A stretch of 57,951 nt of DNA, taken from Acidobacteriota bacterium. GTDB lineage: Bacteria > Acidobacteriota > Terriglobia > Bryobacterales > Bryobacteraceae. This document shows, one piece after another, positions 36,691-45,600 of this stretch. Each line of letters begins with the position of its first letter. Positions within the stretch are counted from its first letter, which is position 1. A program made the translations under genes and the position numbers. The notes below the pieces were generated by a model. It was not told where the DNA came from. It saw only the letters and a list, made by a program, of their open reading frames with translations, and ran no database searches. The stretch covers positions 1 through 57,951 of the forward strand of contig JANXRE010000112.1 of assembly GCA_025353165.1 (NCBI GenBank), in the 5' to 3' direction.

Positions 36691-36943
36691 TTGTTCTCCA
36701 CTTCTACGTCGTGCACCCCGTGAAGACCGAGTACTCGCGGGATCGCGTTCCGCTCGACACGGCGGTGGTCGAGGCCCTGATCCTGCACAAGGAACGCTCC
36801 TTCTGTGCGCCGGATGGAAGCAAAATTGTGGAGATGGTTTTGAACGGCCGCAATTCGACGGAAACCATGCGCCGGAACGACCCGCGTGCGGCTATTGGGA
36901 GTTTTTTAGCGCGCTTCTGATCCGCGCAACCGATTGAAAGGAT
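36691..36943. other. open stretch downstream of transposase remnant
   Basis: A plus-strand frame stays open to TGA 36920 (HFYVVHPVKTEYSRDRVPLD, EMVLNGRNSTETMRRNDP) but has no start of its own and no recognised family. It may be IS passenger sequence or another relic. Nothing else supported here. Confidence 0.3.
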
Positions 36944-37020
<77 letters not shown>

Positions 37021-37396
37021 CTTCAATAATAACGCGCGGAACGCGGGCCGTCAACAAATCGCTGGCGCGGCCTCCTTGCAGGGCGCGATGGCCGATGCCA
37101 GTCGCTATCGATCGCGAGTTGACGAAGCCCGGTTTGGTGTAAGACAGAACAGAGCGAATGTATTGGTCGTTTATCTGCTTTCCTATAAACGGGCGAGGTC
37201 CGAACCGCTGCATCTTGCCCGTGGCTATCGACCAAATCTGTAGAATTTCGTCCAGGCCTAACGGTAGGGAGGAGATCAGAATCAACGGCAGATAGAGCGG
37301 CGTCGGCAGGCCCACCACGATGCCGACACTGTGCATGCTTTTCCGGGACTGAAATTCAATCGCCGGTTCGGGCGCCGGCGCGAGTTTCGGGCTCAT
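37021..37396 (-). CDS. hypothetical membrane protein, doubtful
   Basis: A minus-strand frame from ATG 37396 encodes a possible membrane segment (VGIVVGLPTPLYLPLILISS) but runs into the tRNA gene before its stop at 36998. The start lies just downstream of a dispersed repeat. It may be a truncated gene; no family recognised. Confidence 0.25.
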
Positions 37397-37405
37397 GCCG
37401 TCTTC

Positions 37406-37434
37406 CATCTGCGTTCATCCGCGTTCATCGGCGG
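37406..37434. repeat. dispersed 'GCCGCCGATG..ACGC..GAT' repeat, copy 2
   Basis: On the minus strand GCCGCCGATGAACGCGGATG is followed by AACGCAGATG. It matches the unit at 5572-5601 apart from swapped ACGCGG/ACGCAG blocks. It lies between two doubtful genes. Confidence 0.6.
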
Positions 37435-37482
37435 CTGAATCTCCGGCCCCGGAACCTGGACGCCAGTCGCCTCGCCGGTGGG

Positions 37483-37836
37483 TCAAATCAACGTCCCGCG
37501 GACGTTCTGCAAATCGAGTTGCAGGCACTCCTGAAATCGAAGAGGCGCGCCGTTTCCCGGAATGCTGATTTCTGTGGAGGCCGAGACCGGCAGAGTGTAG
37601 GCGATCTTGACGAACAGTCTGAGATCGGATTTACACGTCCACGAGAACAGCAGTTCTCCGGCAACGTGGGTGGCATCCAGCAACCGGATCGCGTCCGCGC
37701 AATCGGATTCGCTGCTGAAATAGATCATCAGGTAGCGCGAGATCCAGGGTACTATCCGATCAAAACGAACGCCCAGTCTCCGCAGCAGAGCAGTGGGGTC
37801 GTAAGGGCGGTACAAGTAAAAACCGCGGCCCCGCAA
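37483..37836 (-). CDS. hypothetical protein, doubtful
   Basis: A 117-residue frame with TTG start (RGFYLYRPYDPTALLRRLGV; FDRIVPWISRYLMIYFSS). Its composition is protein-like. It begins where WecG similarity ends, in a different frame. No known family; it may be the 3' part of another broken gene. Confidence 0.35.
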   Translation of the reverse strand: MRGRGFYLYRPYDPTALLRRLGVRFDRIVPWISRYLMIYFSSESDCADAIRLLDATHVAGELLFSWTCKSDLRLFVKIAYTLPVSASTEISIPGNGAPLRFQECLQLDLQNVRGTLI

Positions 37837-37839
37837 ATC

Positions 37840-38198
37840 GCCTTGGAACGGAGCCTGGCCAATGTTGCGGCAGGTTAGATTTTAGTCTTTCCAGAGTGGG
37901 CGGGTTGCTGCTGTAAAAAATAGACTGGCAGGCCCTCCTGCTCGGCGCGTGCCAGCACCGCCAGCGTGAGATTCGGGCCATAGACACGGTCTCGCAGCCG
38001 CGTCTTGTGAAGCAGATTTATCCCCCAACGCACGCCCTGCGCGTCGGTGGCGCCCATCATGATTGCGTGGATGGCTTGGGCCGCGACGGTTGCGTTGCGC
38101 TTTTCCTTAGCCGCCCGAACTACAAACTCGACCGCAGCCTCGTAATCCATCGCATTCACCAATATGCCCACCACGTTTTTCTTGCCTGCGTCGAGCAT
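37840..38198 (-). pseudogene. WecG/TagA/CpsF glycosyltransferase, frameshifted N-terminal part
   Basis: VVGILVNAMDYEAAVEFVVR, RWGINLLHKTRLRDRVYGPN and LTLAVLARAEQEGLPVYF match the start of WecG-type N-acetylmannosaminyl/glucosaminyl transferases. At a run of six T (minus strand; 37915-37920) the frame shifts and continues FYSSNPPTLERLKSNLPQ. Similarity stops near 37840, so the C-terminal half is missing too. The active enzyme would transfer a sugar to a lipid-linked saccharide. Confidence 0.75.
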
Positions 38199-38292
38199 AC
38201 TTTTCCTGTGAGCGCGATTTCCCGTTTAGGAATCCCAAATTCCTGAGAGCATACACCAAACCCCAGGGCCCATTTTTTACGATACCCGCGTC

Positions 38293-38835
38293 TTATTTCT
38301 TAACTGGGGCGGGCGCACGCGGCTCGCTCGACGGCGGCACGATGCCCTTCAGCCGCAGGTACGTCACCATGTTCCCGTAGTGCTCGAAATCGTGCATGTT
38401 GTTAAACGACAGCACCGAAAGCTTCGCCCGGTCGCTGCCGAAGAACTTCACCAGTTCGGATGCAGTCGCGTCGGTCAACCCATCGTACGCCTTGTCGCAG
38501 TATTTGAACGCCGCGTCCAGAGCCGCAACCAAGTCGGCCTTTGCAGTCTTGCCCTTCTCGACGCCGGACACCGGCGCTTTTTCTCCCAGCACTGCGGAAC
38601 AGAACATGTAGCTGGCGTCGGCGACGTGCCCCACTAACGCGCCAAAATTGCGGACCTCGGGCGTCGGCTTGAATGAATAGTTCTCTTCCGGCATCTTCTC
38701 CGCCGATTTCAGGATGTTGTTCTTAGCCATCCCGAACATCATCTTATTGCCGGCGCTCAGCGGATTCTCCGCGGCCGGCTGGCCAAATGCAAACCCAGAG
38801 CCCAAAACGAGCGTGTACAGCAAATGCTTGAGCAT
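38293..38835 (-). CDS. exported DinB-family protein
   Basis: A 180-residue DinB-superfamily protein with a signal peptide (LLYTLVLGSGFAFG). AGNKMMFGMAKNNILKSAE, FGALVGHVADASYMFC and MHDFEHYGNMVTYLRLKGIV carry the three histidines of the metal site. Probably periplasmic; function unknown. Divergent from the cupin gene with 40 bases between starts. Confidence 0.87.
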   Translation of the reverse strand: MLKHLLYTLVLGSGFAFGQPAAENPLSAGNKMMFGMAKNNILKSAEKMPEENYSFKPTPEVRNFGALVGHVADASYMFCSAVLGEKAPVSGVEKGKTAKADLVAALDAAFKYCDKAYDGLTDATASELVKFFGSDRAKLSVLSFNNMHDFEHYGNMVTYLRLKGIVPPSSEPRAPAPVKK

Positions 38836-38875
38836 GGGAGTATCATCGCTGGAGCGCGAAGGCGGTGTCAAGCAT

Positions 38876-39238
38876 ATGAAAAAAATCAGCGTCGCTGAAA
38901 AGTTCAGCCTGTTCACCAAGCACTGGCGGCCAAAGGTCGTCGCCGAAGTAAATGGTCAGGAAGTCAAACTGGTGAAAGTGTGCGGCGTGTTTCCCTGGCA
39001 CAGCCACCCGGACGTGGACGAACTATTCCTGGTCTGGCGCGGCGCCTTCCGCGTCGAATTCCGCGACCGCGTGGTCGAACTCGGTCCCGGAGAAATGATG
39101 GTCGTCCCCCGCGGAGTGGAGCACCGCACGGCGGCGGACGAAGAAGCGGAAGTGATCCTCTTCGAGCCCGCCGAAACCCGCAACACCGGGGACATCGTCG
39201 ATGAAAACTTCACCGCCCCGCAAGGAGCCCGCATTTAG
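38876..39238 (+). CDS. cupin-domain protein
   Basis: A 120-residue single-domain cupin. Motif 1 FPWHSHPDVDELFLVWRG has the two histidines and glutamate, and motif 2 LGPGEMMVVPRGVEHRTAA the last histidine, so a metal can bind. Function of this group is not known; it could be a small isomerase, dioxygenase or binding protein. Confidence 0.9.
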   Translation: MKKISVAEKFSLFTKHWRPKVVAEVNGQEVKLVKVCGVFPWHSHPDVDELFLVWRGAFRVEFRDRVVELGPGEMMVVPRGVEHRTAADEEAEVILFEPAETRNTGDIVDENFTAPQGARI

Positions 39239-39310
39239 GCATCACAAGCTGTGATAGCACGGAACCCCGGCCCGCCAGTCTTCGTATATCTTGAGGAAGG
39301 AACAATTCCG

Positions 39311-39505
39311 ATGCTGACATTCCTCCTGTGGGCCTTGCTTCTGATTCTCTGCTGGCCGCTCGCCATTCTCGCCCTGGTCCTGTATCCGATTGTCTGGCTA
39401 ATGCTGCTTCCATTCCGGCTGGTCGGCATCGCCGTCGGCGGCGTGTTATCGCTGATCTGGGCCATTTTCACGCTCCCACTGCGCTTGGCCCGCAGAATTG
39501 CGTAA
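39311..39505 (+). CDS. small hydrophobic membrane protein
   Basis: A 64-residue protein with two membrane segments (about 2-27 and 36-56), ending RLARRIA. AAGGAA is nine bases before the ATG. Function unknown. Confidence 0.65.
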   Translation: MLTFLLWALLLILCWPLAILALVLYPIVWLMLLPFRLVGIAVGGVLSLIWAIFTLPLRLARRIA

Positions 39506-39527
39506 CAGAGTACTTTACAATATAGAG

Positions 39528-39842
39528 TTAATCATTCCCGGCGCGCCCGATGTTTCCCGTGAGCAGCGCAAGATTGCATGCCGCGTTGACGGTGGCGGTG
39601 CCAAGCGTGTTGAGGTTCACTTCCATCGTCCAGCCGATAATCCCCGCCCGCGCCCGTCCGTAGAGAAACGGCGTCTTGCAAAGAAGCTCCTCGCTCAACC
39701 CCGCGATCTCCGCCACGCGGGCGGGAGTATACGCCTCCAAGAAATGGGCCAGCTCGTCGAACCCGGTGGTGTGCCGGCCGACGCAAGCCGTGGAGCGCTT
39801 CGAGCGTGAAGCGCGGGCCGCGACCGCCATCACGTAAATCAC
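39528..39842 (-). pseudogene. molybdopterin oxidoreductase fragment
   Basis: About 90 codons match the central part of the formate dehydrogenase/nitrate reductase catalytic subunit: HTTGFDELAHFLEAYTPARV, GIIGWTMEVN, LGTATVNAACNLALLTGNIG. Neither the Fe-S N-terminus nor the C-terminal cap is present, and the frame stops immediately after NIGRAGND. Dead fragment. Confidence 0.75.
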
Positions 39843-39851
39843 GCTGAGGTT

Positions 39852-40163
39852 TTAGCGGACCGGGCGTCCGGCGTTATCCAGCATCGGACCCAAGATCACG
39901 ACAGATCCGAAGCTGTCCCGCAGATAAAACTTCAGGGAGTAGCCTTCTTCGGTGACCAGATTGAGATCCTTGCGGATGGGTAGCTCGCCCACCACGGTTC
40001 CCTCGATCTTCCTTGCGCCGAGCACCCAATTGGATCCATGATGCTCGTGATCTTCCAGGTTTTCCTCAAAGACCTCGAGATCGTACTCGGCGATATCCAC
40101 GAGTTCCGCTCCGAGGAACACATTCGCGATCCCGACGAATTTGCGAACCGGCTGCCACGACAT
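39852..40163 (-). CDS. hypothetical protein
   Basis: A 103-residue soluble protein (WQPVRKFVGIANVFLGAELV; GTVVGELPIRKDLNLVTEEG). No known domain; the beta-rich pattern may be a small barrel. An alternative ATG is at 40175. Flanked on both sides by pseudogenes, so it may itself be a relic. Confidence 0.5.
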   Translation of the reverse strand: MSWQPVRKFVGIANVFLGAELVDIAEYDLEVFEENLEDHEHHGSNWVLGARKIEGTVVGELPIRKDLNLVTEEGYSLKFYLRDSFGSVVILGPMLDNAGRPVR

Positions 40164-40267
40164 TGAAAGAATCATACACCCTCACGCGATCCCAAGCGTC
40201 TGCCTACCGCACGGGCGTGTTGGCGTGTCCGCATTCGTTCCATCACCCTTCCCTTCACCGTCGCTCA

Positions 40268-41105
40268 CTGCGAAGCTCGGGGAAGGCGGCATGGGCGTGG
40301 TTTATTTTATGGTGTCGAGGACCACAAACTGGGGCGGGAGGTGGCGCTCATCCATCACCCCAATATTTGTCCGATTTACGAAGTCGGCAAGTGGGCAGGT
40401 CATCAGCAAGGAGCCGGCTCCTGGACTCCGGATCAGAAGTGTTTCGCATTTGCGGGACTCCCGGGAACATGAGAAATTTAGGCCGTTCGAGAGGGCAAGC
40501 GCATCCTCTTCCTGGGCACGGTGGACCGAGGCGAGTTGGTTCGGTGCAACCCGAAGTCGGAGCAATGGCTTCCCTATCTATCGGGACCGGCGGCGACGCA
40601 GGTCGACTATTCCCCGGACGGAAAATAGCGGCCGACAACAGCTATCCCGGGTTTTCTCTCTGCCGTAGCGCCATTGGATGGCAGGCGAGCGGGTGCAACT
40701 CACCACTCCCGCGCTTCCAGGCGGGAACCCCGGGTGGTCGCCGGATGGCACGCAGATCGCCTTCGCCGCGAGACAGCGAGGAGAGCCGCGGCGGGTGTAT
40801 GTGGAAACGGCCGCAGGCGGCGGCTTGCGGAAGTTGACCAATGGCGAGAGCGGGGGCAGTATGGTGCTCAGTATGGTCCATGTGCTACGCCGCATCTCGA
40901 TACGTTGAAACCCACGAGCAAAGGTAGGTGGCCGGCTGGCCGGGGAGTACCGTGTGCGAGTCAGTGACCGAAAACTGGAGCGGATTGTTAGCTTCAACGT
41001 TTTGAAATAATGCGCCGTCGGAACCCAATTGGGGTTGGACCGAAGTGACTCCGGACGGGTCGCTCATGGGCCTACCGTTCAGGCGAGCAGAGCTCAAATA
41101 TCCAT
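40268..41105 (+). pseudogene. serine/threonine kinase-TolB propeller gene, heavily decayed
   Basis: Pieces in several frames follow the order of one gene: AKLGEGGMGVVY (kinase glycine loop), HKLGREVAL joined to IHHPNICPIYEVG (a deletion removing the lysine/helix C part), then propeller pieces GTVDRGELVRCNPKSEQW, GGNPGWSPDGTQIAFAAR, RVRVSDRKLERIVSF and VTPDGSLMGL. Such Pkn-propeller proteins are abundant in Solibacter relatives. At least four frame breaks and deletions; non-functional. Confidence 0.7.
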
Positions 41106-41108
41106 TCG

Positions 41109-41222
41109 TCATGGATAAACCAAGATTTCATGGCTACCGGCAGCCTGCCGGTCAAACTCGAATCCGAACGCCCTCAGCTTTCGAACAATCTCCCGGTACC
41201 GAAACCCGGCAAGTCGGCCCAC
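41109..41222 (-). pseudogene. HicA-type toxin, 3'-truncated
   Basis: A 37-codon frame with GTG start directly after the HicB stop: GRLAGFRYREIVRKLRAFGF, DRQAAGSHEI. This is the first half of a HicA mRNA interferase, including the G-S-H active-site histidine, but ends LVYP-stop where the family continues for about 35 residues. Truncated at a junction with the kinase pseudogene. Confidence 0.75.
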
Positions 41223-41450
41223 TCACGCCGCGACCACTCTCGTGTAGTCTCGCCGTTCGCGGGTGGTCAGCAAATTCGGAATACCTTCGCGCCCCCGTCG
41301 GGCATCGATCGGTTTCCGAGCGACGTCGCGTGCGCTATCGAGCGCCTCCGCGACGGTACGTCCCTGGGCGACAAAGCCTGGAAGTTCATCCGAAGTCGCG
41401 AGGAAGCCTTCGGGCAATTCCTCGATTTGTATCCGAATGGCCCGTTCCAT
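41223..41450 (-). CDS. HicB-type antitoxin
   Basis: A 75-residue HicB partial-RNase-H-fold antitoxin: IQIEELPEGFLATSDELPGF, AQGRTVAEALDSARDVARK. It appears complete. The gene precedes hicA, and the two are adjacent (TGAGTG). It likely survives its truncated toxin. Confidence 0.82.
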   Translation of the reverse strand: MERAIRIQIEELPEGFLATSDELPGFVAQGRTVAEALDSARDVARKPIDARRGREGIPNLLTTRERRDYTRVVAA

Positions 41451-41500
41451 AATTACTTCATCTCAGCTGCCGCGCAGCGTCTGGCGGGGCGGACCGGGCG

Positions 41501-41929
41501 TTACGCGAGCGATTGGGCCGCTCCGTAACAGAGGTCGCCGGAGCGGATATCGAGAATGCGGGTTGTGCGGACGGTGCGATGTACGGGGTGATGGAATTCC
41601 AGAAACATGTCACGCCCGACAAAACCGCTCCAGATCATCGAACCGCCCCAGGTGGAACCGTGGATGCACACTTCGGTCGGCTCCACGCAATACTGCGGAT
41701 GTCCGGACAGGAGCGCGCGGCGTTCATCCAGAACCACCATCGTATAAACCCGGTTCTGGGTTTGGATGAACAGCAACGTATGAGGCGCGACTTCTTTCAG
41801 GTGGACGCCTCCTTCGATTTCCGACGGGATAATGTTGCGGTTCACCGTGCTCGAAAAGTTAGGGTGAACCGTCCAGAGGGCCGCGGCCGAACGCTCGATT
41901 GCAGTGTCCACTTGCAGTGCCGGGAACAT
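41501..41929 (-). CDS. conserved hypothetical protein
   Basis: A 142-residue protein without signal peptide. VHLKEVAPHTLLFIQTQNRV, STWGGSMIWSGFVGRDMFLE and TVRTTRILDIRS look like a conserved beta-rich core. I recall similar acidobacterial proteins but no function. Transcribed divergently from the Fic gene, 38 bases between starts. Confidence 0.7.
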   Translation of the reverse strand: MFPALQVDTAIERSAAALWTVHPNFSSTVNRNIIPSEIEGGVHLKEVAPHTLLFIQTQNRVYTMVVLDERRALLSGHPQYCVEPTEVCIHGSTWGGSMIWSGFVGRDMFLEFHHPVHRTVRTTRILDIRSGDLCYGAAQSLA

Positions 41930-41967
41930 TATACGTGGCCCACACGAGTGCGCACCAGGGAGGAGAC

Positions 41968-42718
41968 ATGATCGAATTGCTGGAGGCCATCGCCGAGAAG
42001 AAGGAGCGGCTCGACCAGTTGCGTCCCTCGCCGCCCGAGGCGTTGAGCAAACTGGAGCATTACTATGACGTGGAGCTCACTTACGCCTCGAACGCGATCG
42101 AGGGCAATGCGCTGAGCCCGGTTGAAACCACATTGGTGATCGAGCAGGGTATTACCATCGCCGGAAAGCCTCTCAAAGACCATCTGGAAGCGCTCGATCA
42201 TTACGACGCCATCCGCTACGTACGCGAGTTGGCCCGCGAAAAGACGCCTTTGACGGAGAGCGGCGTGCGCAACCTCCACCGTCTCGTGATGCAGCGATCG
42301 CGGCCCGAGATTGCCGGGCAGTATGCCGACATGGCCCGGTATGTCCGCACCGAGACCGGCCGGCATGGGTTTCCATCGCCGTCGGAAATCCCGGCGCTCA
42401 TGGGCGATTTTTCAAGGTGGCTCCGCGCGGCCCCGGATACGCCCGAAACGGCGTTTGCGTCGCACCGGCGTTTGGTCGACGTTTATCCTTTCAACGACGG
42501 TAACGGACGCACGGCGCGGCTCTTGATGAACCTGGTTCTGATCCGGGGTGGCTACCCCCCCGATAGCGGTGCGCCCGGAAGATCGCCTTGCGTATATTCG
42601 GGCCTTGCAGAAAGCGCAATCGGGTAGGGGAACGGAGAGTTTCGACGCGCTGCTTTACGAGCGTTTGGACGCGACTTTGGGGGAGTACTTGAGCACTCTG
42701 CAGGAGGCGGCATCATGA
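41968..42718 (+). pseudogene. Fic/DOC-family protein, catalytic His replaced and frameshifted
   Basis: The first 197 codons encode a Fic protein with an N-terminal helical part (SNAIEGNAL inhibitory-type motif, about 38-46) and the Fic core. The motif reads DVYPFNDGNGRTAR (about 171-184) where HPFxDGNGRxxR is standard: codon TAT at 42484-42486 replaces the catalytic histidine. A run of seven C (42555-42561) shifts the frame; with six C the rest reads PPIAVRPEDRLAYIRALQKA to a stop at 42718. Strong AGGGAGGAG before ATG. Probably inactive. Confidence 0.85.
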
Positions 42719-42752
42719 GCAGGGGCGAGAGAAGCTATACTGACAACCAACG

Positions 42753-43163
42753 GTGCTGCGCGCCATCTGCATTGCCTTGTCGCTTTGCCTGGGTAGCTTC
42801 CAATTGGAAGCTCAACGGCTGAGTTCTGCCGAGGCCAAGAAGCTGAGGAACCCCGTTCCGTCCACCAGTAAGTCCGTCGCGCGGGGAAAGACCGTGTTCG
42901 CGCGATACTGTACCGCCTGCCACGGTCCGGATGGTAAAGCCCAGATGGACGTGGTCGCGGACGCCACCGATCTCACCTCGCCCGGGGCCTACAAGAGCGG
43001 CACGTCGGACGGCGAGATCTTCCGAAGCATACGCGATGGCGCGGGCGAGACCATGCCCCCGTTCAAGACGCAGATCGATGGCGACACCGACCTGTGGCAC
43101 TTGGTGAACTACATTCACAGCTTGTGGCCCGAGTCTGACAACAGCAAGGAGAAAGACCGATGA
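42753..43163 (+). CDS. exported cytochrome c
   Basis: A 136-residue class I cytochrome c with signal peptide (cleavage near LEAQ). CTACHGPDGKAQ at about 53-64 binds heme, and ETMPPFK gives the methionine ligand. GTG start. Its stop overlaps the start of the thiamine-diphosphate enzyme (ATGA), so the two proteins are made from one message and are likely partners. Confidence 0.93.
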   Translation: MLRAICIALSLCLGSFQLEAQRLSSAEAKKLRNPVPSTSKSVARGKTVFARYCTACHGPDGKAQMDVVADATDLTSPGAYKSGTSDGEIFRSIRDGAGETMPPFKTQIDGDTDLWHLVNYIHSLWPESDNSKEKDR

Positions 43164-45082
43164 AGAATCAAGACGGCGCCTCGCGGCGGAACTTCCTCGC
43201 CGGACCAGCTGCGGCGGCCGCCCTGCTGGCCTCGAAACCGCTGCGCGCCGATGTGCCCATTCCTTCAATCGCCATTCCGAAAGAAATCCCGGCCAATCTG
43301 AGTGAGCCTGCCAAACCGGGCTCCTTCGAAGGGCGCGGCATGAGCGGGGCTGAGGTCTTCGCCAAGCTCTGCGTCGAGGAAGAGCTCGCGGCCATGTTCT
43401 GCTGTCCCGGCAATTACACCGTGATCAATGCCATGGCCGCGGCCGGCGTGCCTGCCTACGGCGGGCGCACTGAAGGCGCAATGTGCGCCGCCGCCGATGG
43501 TTTCTCCCGCGCTACCGGCGAAGCCACCGCCTGCTCCGGCACCGAGGGCCCGGGTTTCACCCACATGATCATGAACATCGCCGCGGCGAACGCCGCGCGC
43601 ACGCCGTTGCTGGTCCTCGCCAGTAACATGCAGATCGCCGGCGACGACCGCGAGGCGTTCATTCAGCAAGGCTATCAGCAGCCCACCACCACCGGAATGA
43701 AAAAGTACGGTAAGCGCCTCATCGCGCCCGACCGCATCTGGGAATACGGCGCATACGCCTTCCGCAACATGAAAACGGGAGTCCCAGGACCCGTGCATCT
43801 CGATTTCCCCGGCGAGGTGGCGCGAGCGCGCTTCACCGATCCCGCCAAACTGAAGGATTATCACAGCAAGGACAAGTACCGGACCGAATCGCGGCCGCAC
43901 CCCGACACGTCCGATGTCAAAAAAGCCGTCGATCTGATCGCCAAAGCAGAGCGCCCGCTGATTGTCGCCGGACAGGGCGTGTTCCAGCGTAAGTGCTGGG
44001 AAGCCCTGATGCAGATTGCAGAAAGAAACGATATCGCCGTTGCCGCCACGGGGCCGATGAAGGGCCACTTCCCCGACGGGCACCGGCTCAGCATCAACCA
44101 GTCGCCGGACGCCTTGATGAGTGCCGACCTGGTGCTGTTCGTCGGTCAGTATTGCATGCCAAGTCCCGGCGAATACTCGTTCAACCCCGACATCAAGGCC
44201 ATTCGCGTGCATCCCGTGGCTGAGGATCTGGGCCGCAACTGGCCGCTCGATCTCGGCATCGTCAGCGGCGAGGAGACTTTTCTCAACGCGCTGAACGAGA
44301 GCGTGCCGCGCCGGAAACGCGATGCCTGGGTCAACGAGATCGCCACGGCCAGGCAGAAGAACGAGAAGGCCATTCTGGATCAGTATGAGCTGGGAGTGAA
44401 GTATAGCCGGGATACCAACCACCTGCATCCGTTTGTGATCGGCAAGGAGGTTCACGACTTCTTCTACAAGGGGAAGATCGATCCCAAGCAGACGGTCATG
44501 GGCATGGGCGGCTGGACCATCGGCAACACCATGGGCCGCTGGGTGCGCGCCTATCGTCCGGGGCAGTCGATCTGTTGTCCGTATCAGTACGGAGCCATCG
44601 GGCCGGATGTCGCGATGATGATCGGCGCGGGAGCGGCGGTGCAGCGTGGCATCGGGCCGCAAGCGCCGTACAAAGGAGCGCCGGTGTGCTGTGTCTCGAG
44701 CGACGCGGGCATTGCCTACAGCCTCTTCGAGCTCGATACCGCGCAGAAGTACAAGATCCCCGTCATCGCCGTGATCTATAACAACAACTCCTGGGGCATG
44801 TGGCCGTCGGCCATTGGCTCGCCGCGGACGATGCACATGTATCTGTTCCAGGAAAATCTGCGCTACGACAAGATGGCGGAAGGCGTGGGCGCGCGCGGCG
44901 AATATGTCCGCACGCAGCAGGAGTTGAAGGATGCGCTCGGGCGCGCCTATGACGCCGCGGGCAAGGAATCCGCCTCCACGCTCATCAACTGCCAGGCTCT
45001 CAAGGAATTCACTTCCGCCCGGGAATACCCGCCCGGCAACTTCATGAATCCCGAACCGGGAGGCGGATCATTCCAGCACTGA
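43160..45082 (+). CDS. Tat-exported thiamine-diphosphate enzyme (acetolactate synthase-like)
   Basis: A 640-residue ThDP enzyme with a twin-arginine signal (SRRNFLAGPAAAAALLAS). The Pyr domain begins near 70 with the catalytic glutamate in YGGRTEGAMC; the cofactor half has SSDAGIAY...NNNSWG in place of the usual GDG...NN. Family: acetolactate synthase/benzoylformate decarboxylase/oxalyl-CoA decarboxylase group. Export of a ThDP enzyme is unusual. Coupled to cytochrome c, it may oxidise a 2-oxo acid or aldehyde in the periplasm, passing electrons to heme, like pyruvate:quinone oxidase; this is inference. Confidence 0.87.
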   Translation: MKNQDGASRRNFLAGPAAAAALLASKPLRADVPIPSIAIPKEIPANLSEPAKPGSFEGRGMSGAEVFAKLCVEEELAAMFCCPGNYTVINAMAAAGVPAYGGRTEGAMCAAADGFSRATGEATACSGTEGPGFTHMIMNIAAANAARTPLLVLASNMQIAGDDREAFIQQGYQQPTTTGMKKYGKRLIAPDRIWEYGAYAFRNMKTGVPGPVHLDFPGEVARARFTDPAKLKDYHSKDKYRTESRPHPDTSDVKKAVDLIAKAERPLIVAGQGVFQRKCWEALMQIAERNDIAVAATGPMKGHFPDGHRLSINQSPDALMSADLVLFVGQYCMPSPGEYSFNPDIKAIRVHPVAEDLGRNWPLDLGIVSGEETFLNALNESVPRRKRDAWVNEIATARQKNEKAILDQYELGVKYSRDTNHLHPFVIGKEVHDFFYKGKIDPKQTVMGMGGWTIGNTMGRWVRAYRPGQSICCPYQYGAIGPDVAMMIGAGAAVQRGIGPQAPYKGAPVCCVSSDAGIAYSLFELDTAQKYKIPVIAVIYNNNSWGMWPSAIGSPRTMHMYLFQENLRYDKMAEGVGARGEYVRTQQELKDALGRAYDAAGKESASTLINCQALKEFTSAREYPPGNFMNPEPGGGSFQH

Positions 45083-45120
45083 GCGCTGGCGACATCCTGC
45101 AGGGCTACGCGGACCGCGGC

Positions 45121-45528
45121 GTGTTCCGCGGCTTCAGCCGGGGTCCGTCGGGCAAGTTCCAGATCGTGTGGCACCGCGACCGGCAATTCGACCTGATAGT
45201 GGATTCGCGTCGCGGCACGATTCGTTGTCCGGTGGTCTTGCCCCAAGTCCCCGCCGGCTCCGGGATGTACCGCCAGTTGCGGGCGTTCCTGAAGTCCTGC
45301 CAGGACCCCGCCCTGCCCGAGCACCGGCGAGTCGAAAGCTGCAAGGTTCGGGTTACGTGCGCCAATCGCGGCGGCGACGTTTCGCTGACGATGACGCTAT
45401 GCGGCGGCGACTACGAATACGGCGTTCGCAAGTTCATCCACCTGATCCAGGAAATCTATCTCGTGTTCCTGGTGGAACATTTTGAATACCAGGTGGAGGC
45501 CTTCGACCTCGATCCGGATCACCCGTAG
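45121..45528 (+). CDS. hypothetical protein following the ThDP enzyme
   Basis: A 135-residue soluble protein starting at GTG (FRGFSRGPSGKFQIVWHRDR; KVRVTCANRGGDVSLTMTLC; FIHLIQEIYLVFLVEHF). Family similarity may extend upstream (GDILQGYADRGV) where only CTG could start it. No known domain. Might serve the preceding pair, but that is speculative. Confidence 0.6.
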   Translation: MFRGFSRGPSGKFQIVWHRDRQFDLIVDSRRGTIRCPVVLPQVPAGSGMYRQLRAFLKSCQDPALPEHRRVESCKVRVTCANRGGDVSLTMTLCGGDYEYGVRKFIHLIQEIYLVFLVEHFEYQVEAFDLDPDHP

Positions 45529-45538
45529 CTTCCGTGGC

Positions 45539-45567
45539 CGGAAAAATGGGGACAGACGCATTTTCCG
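45539..45567. repeat. REP-like hairpin with GGGGACAGACG core
   Basis: CGGAAAAATG is matched by CATTTTCCG, with GGGACAGACG in the loop. The same GGGGACAGACG word forms the arms of the palindrome at 52215-52274. The arms match except for one extra A. REP elements of this kind are usually mobilised by RAYT transposases, none of which are here. Confidence 0.65.
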
Positions 45568-45600
45568 CATCGGCCCCTCGCGATATCATTGAATCGCTCC

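Noticed and set aside
43265-44836. Minus-strand open frame of 523 codons
   Set aside because: Antisense to the ThDP enzyme; no start signal and no domain.
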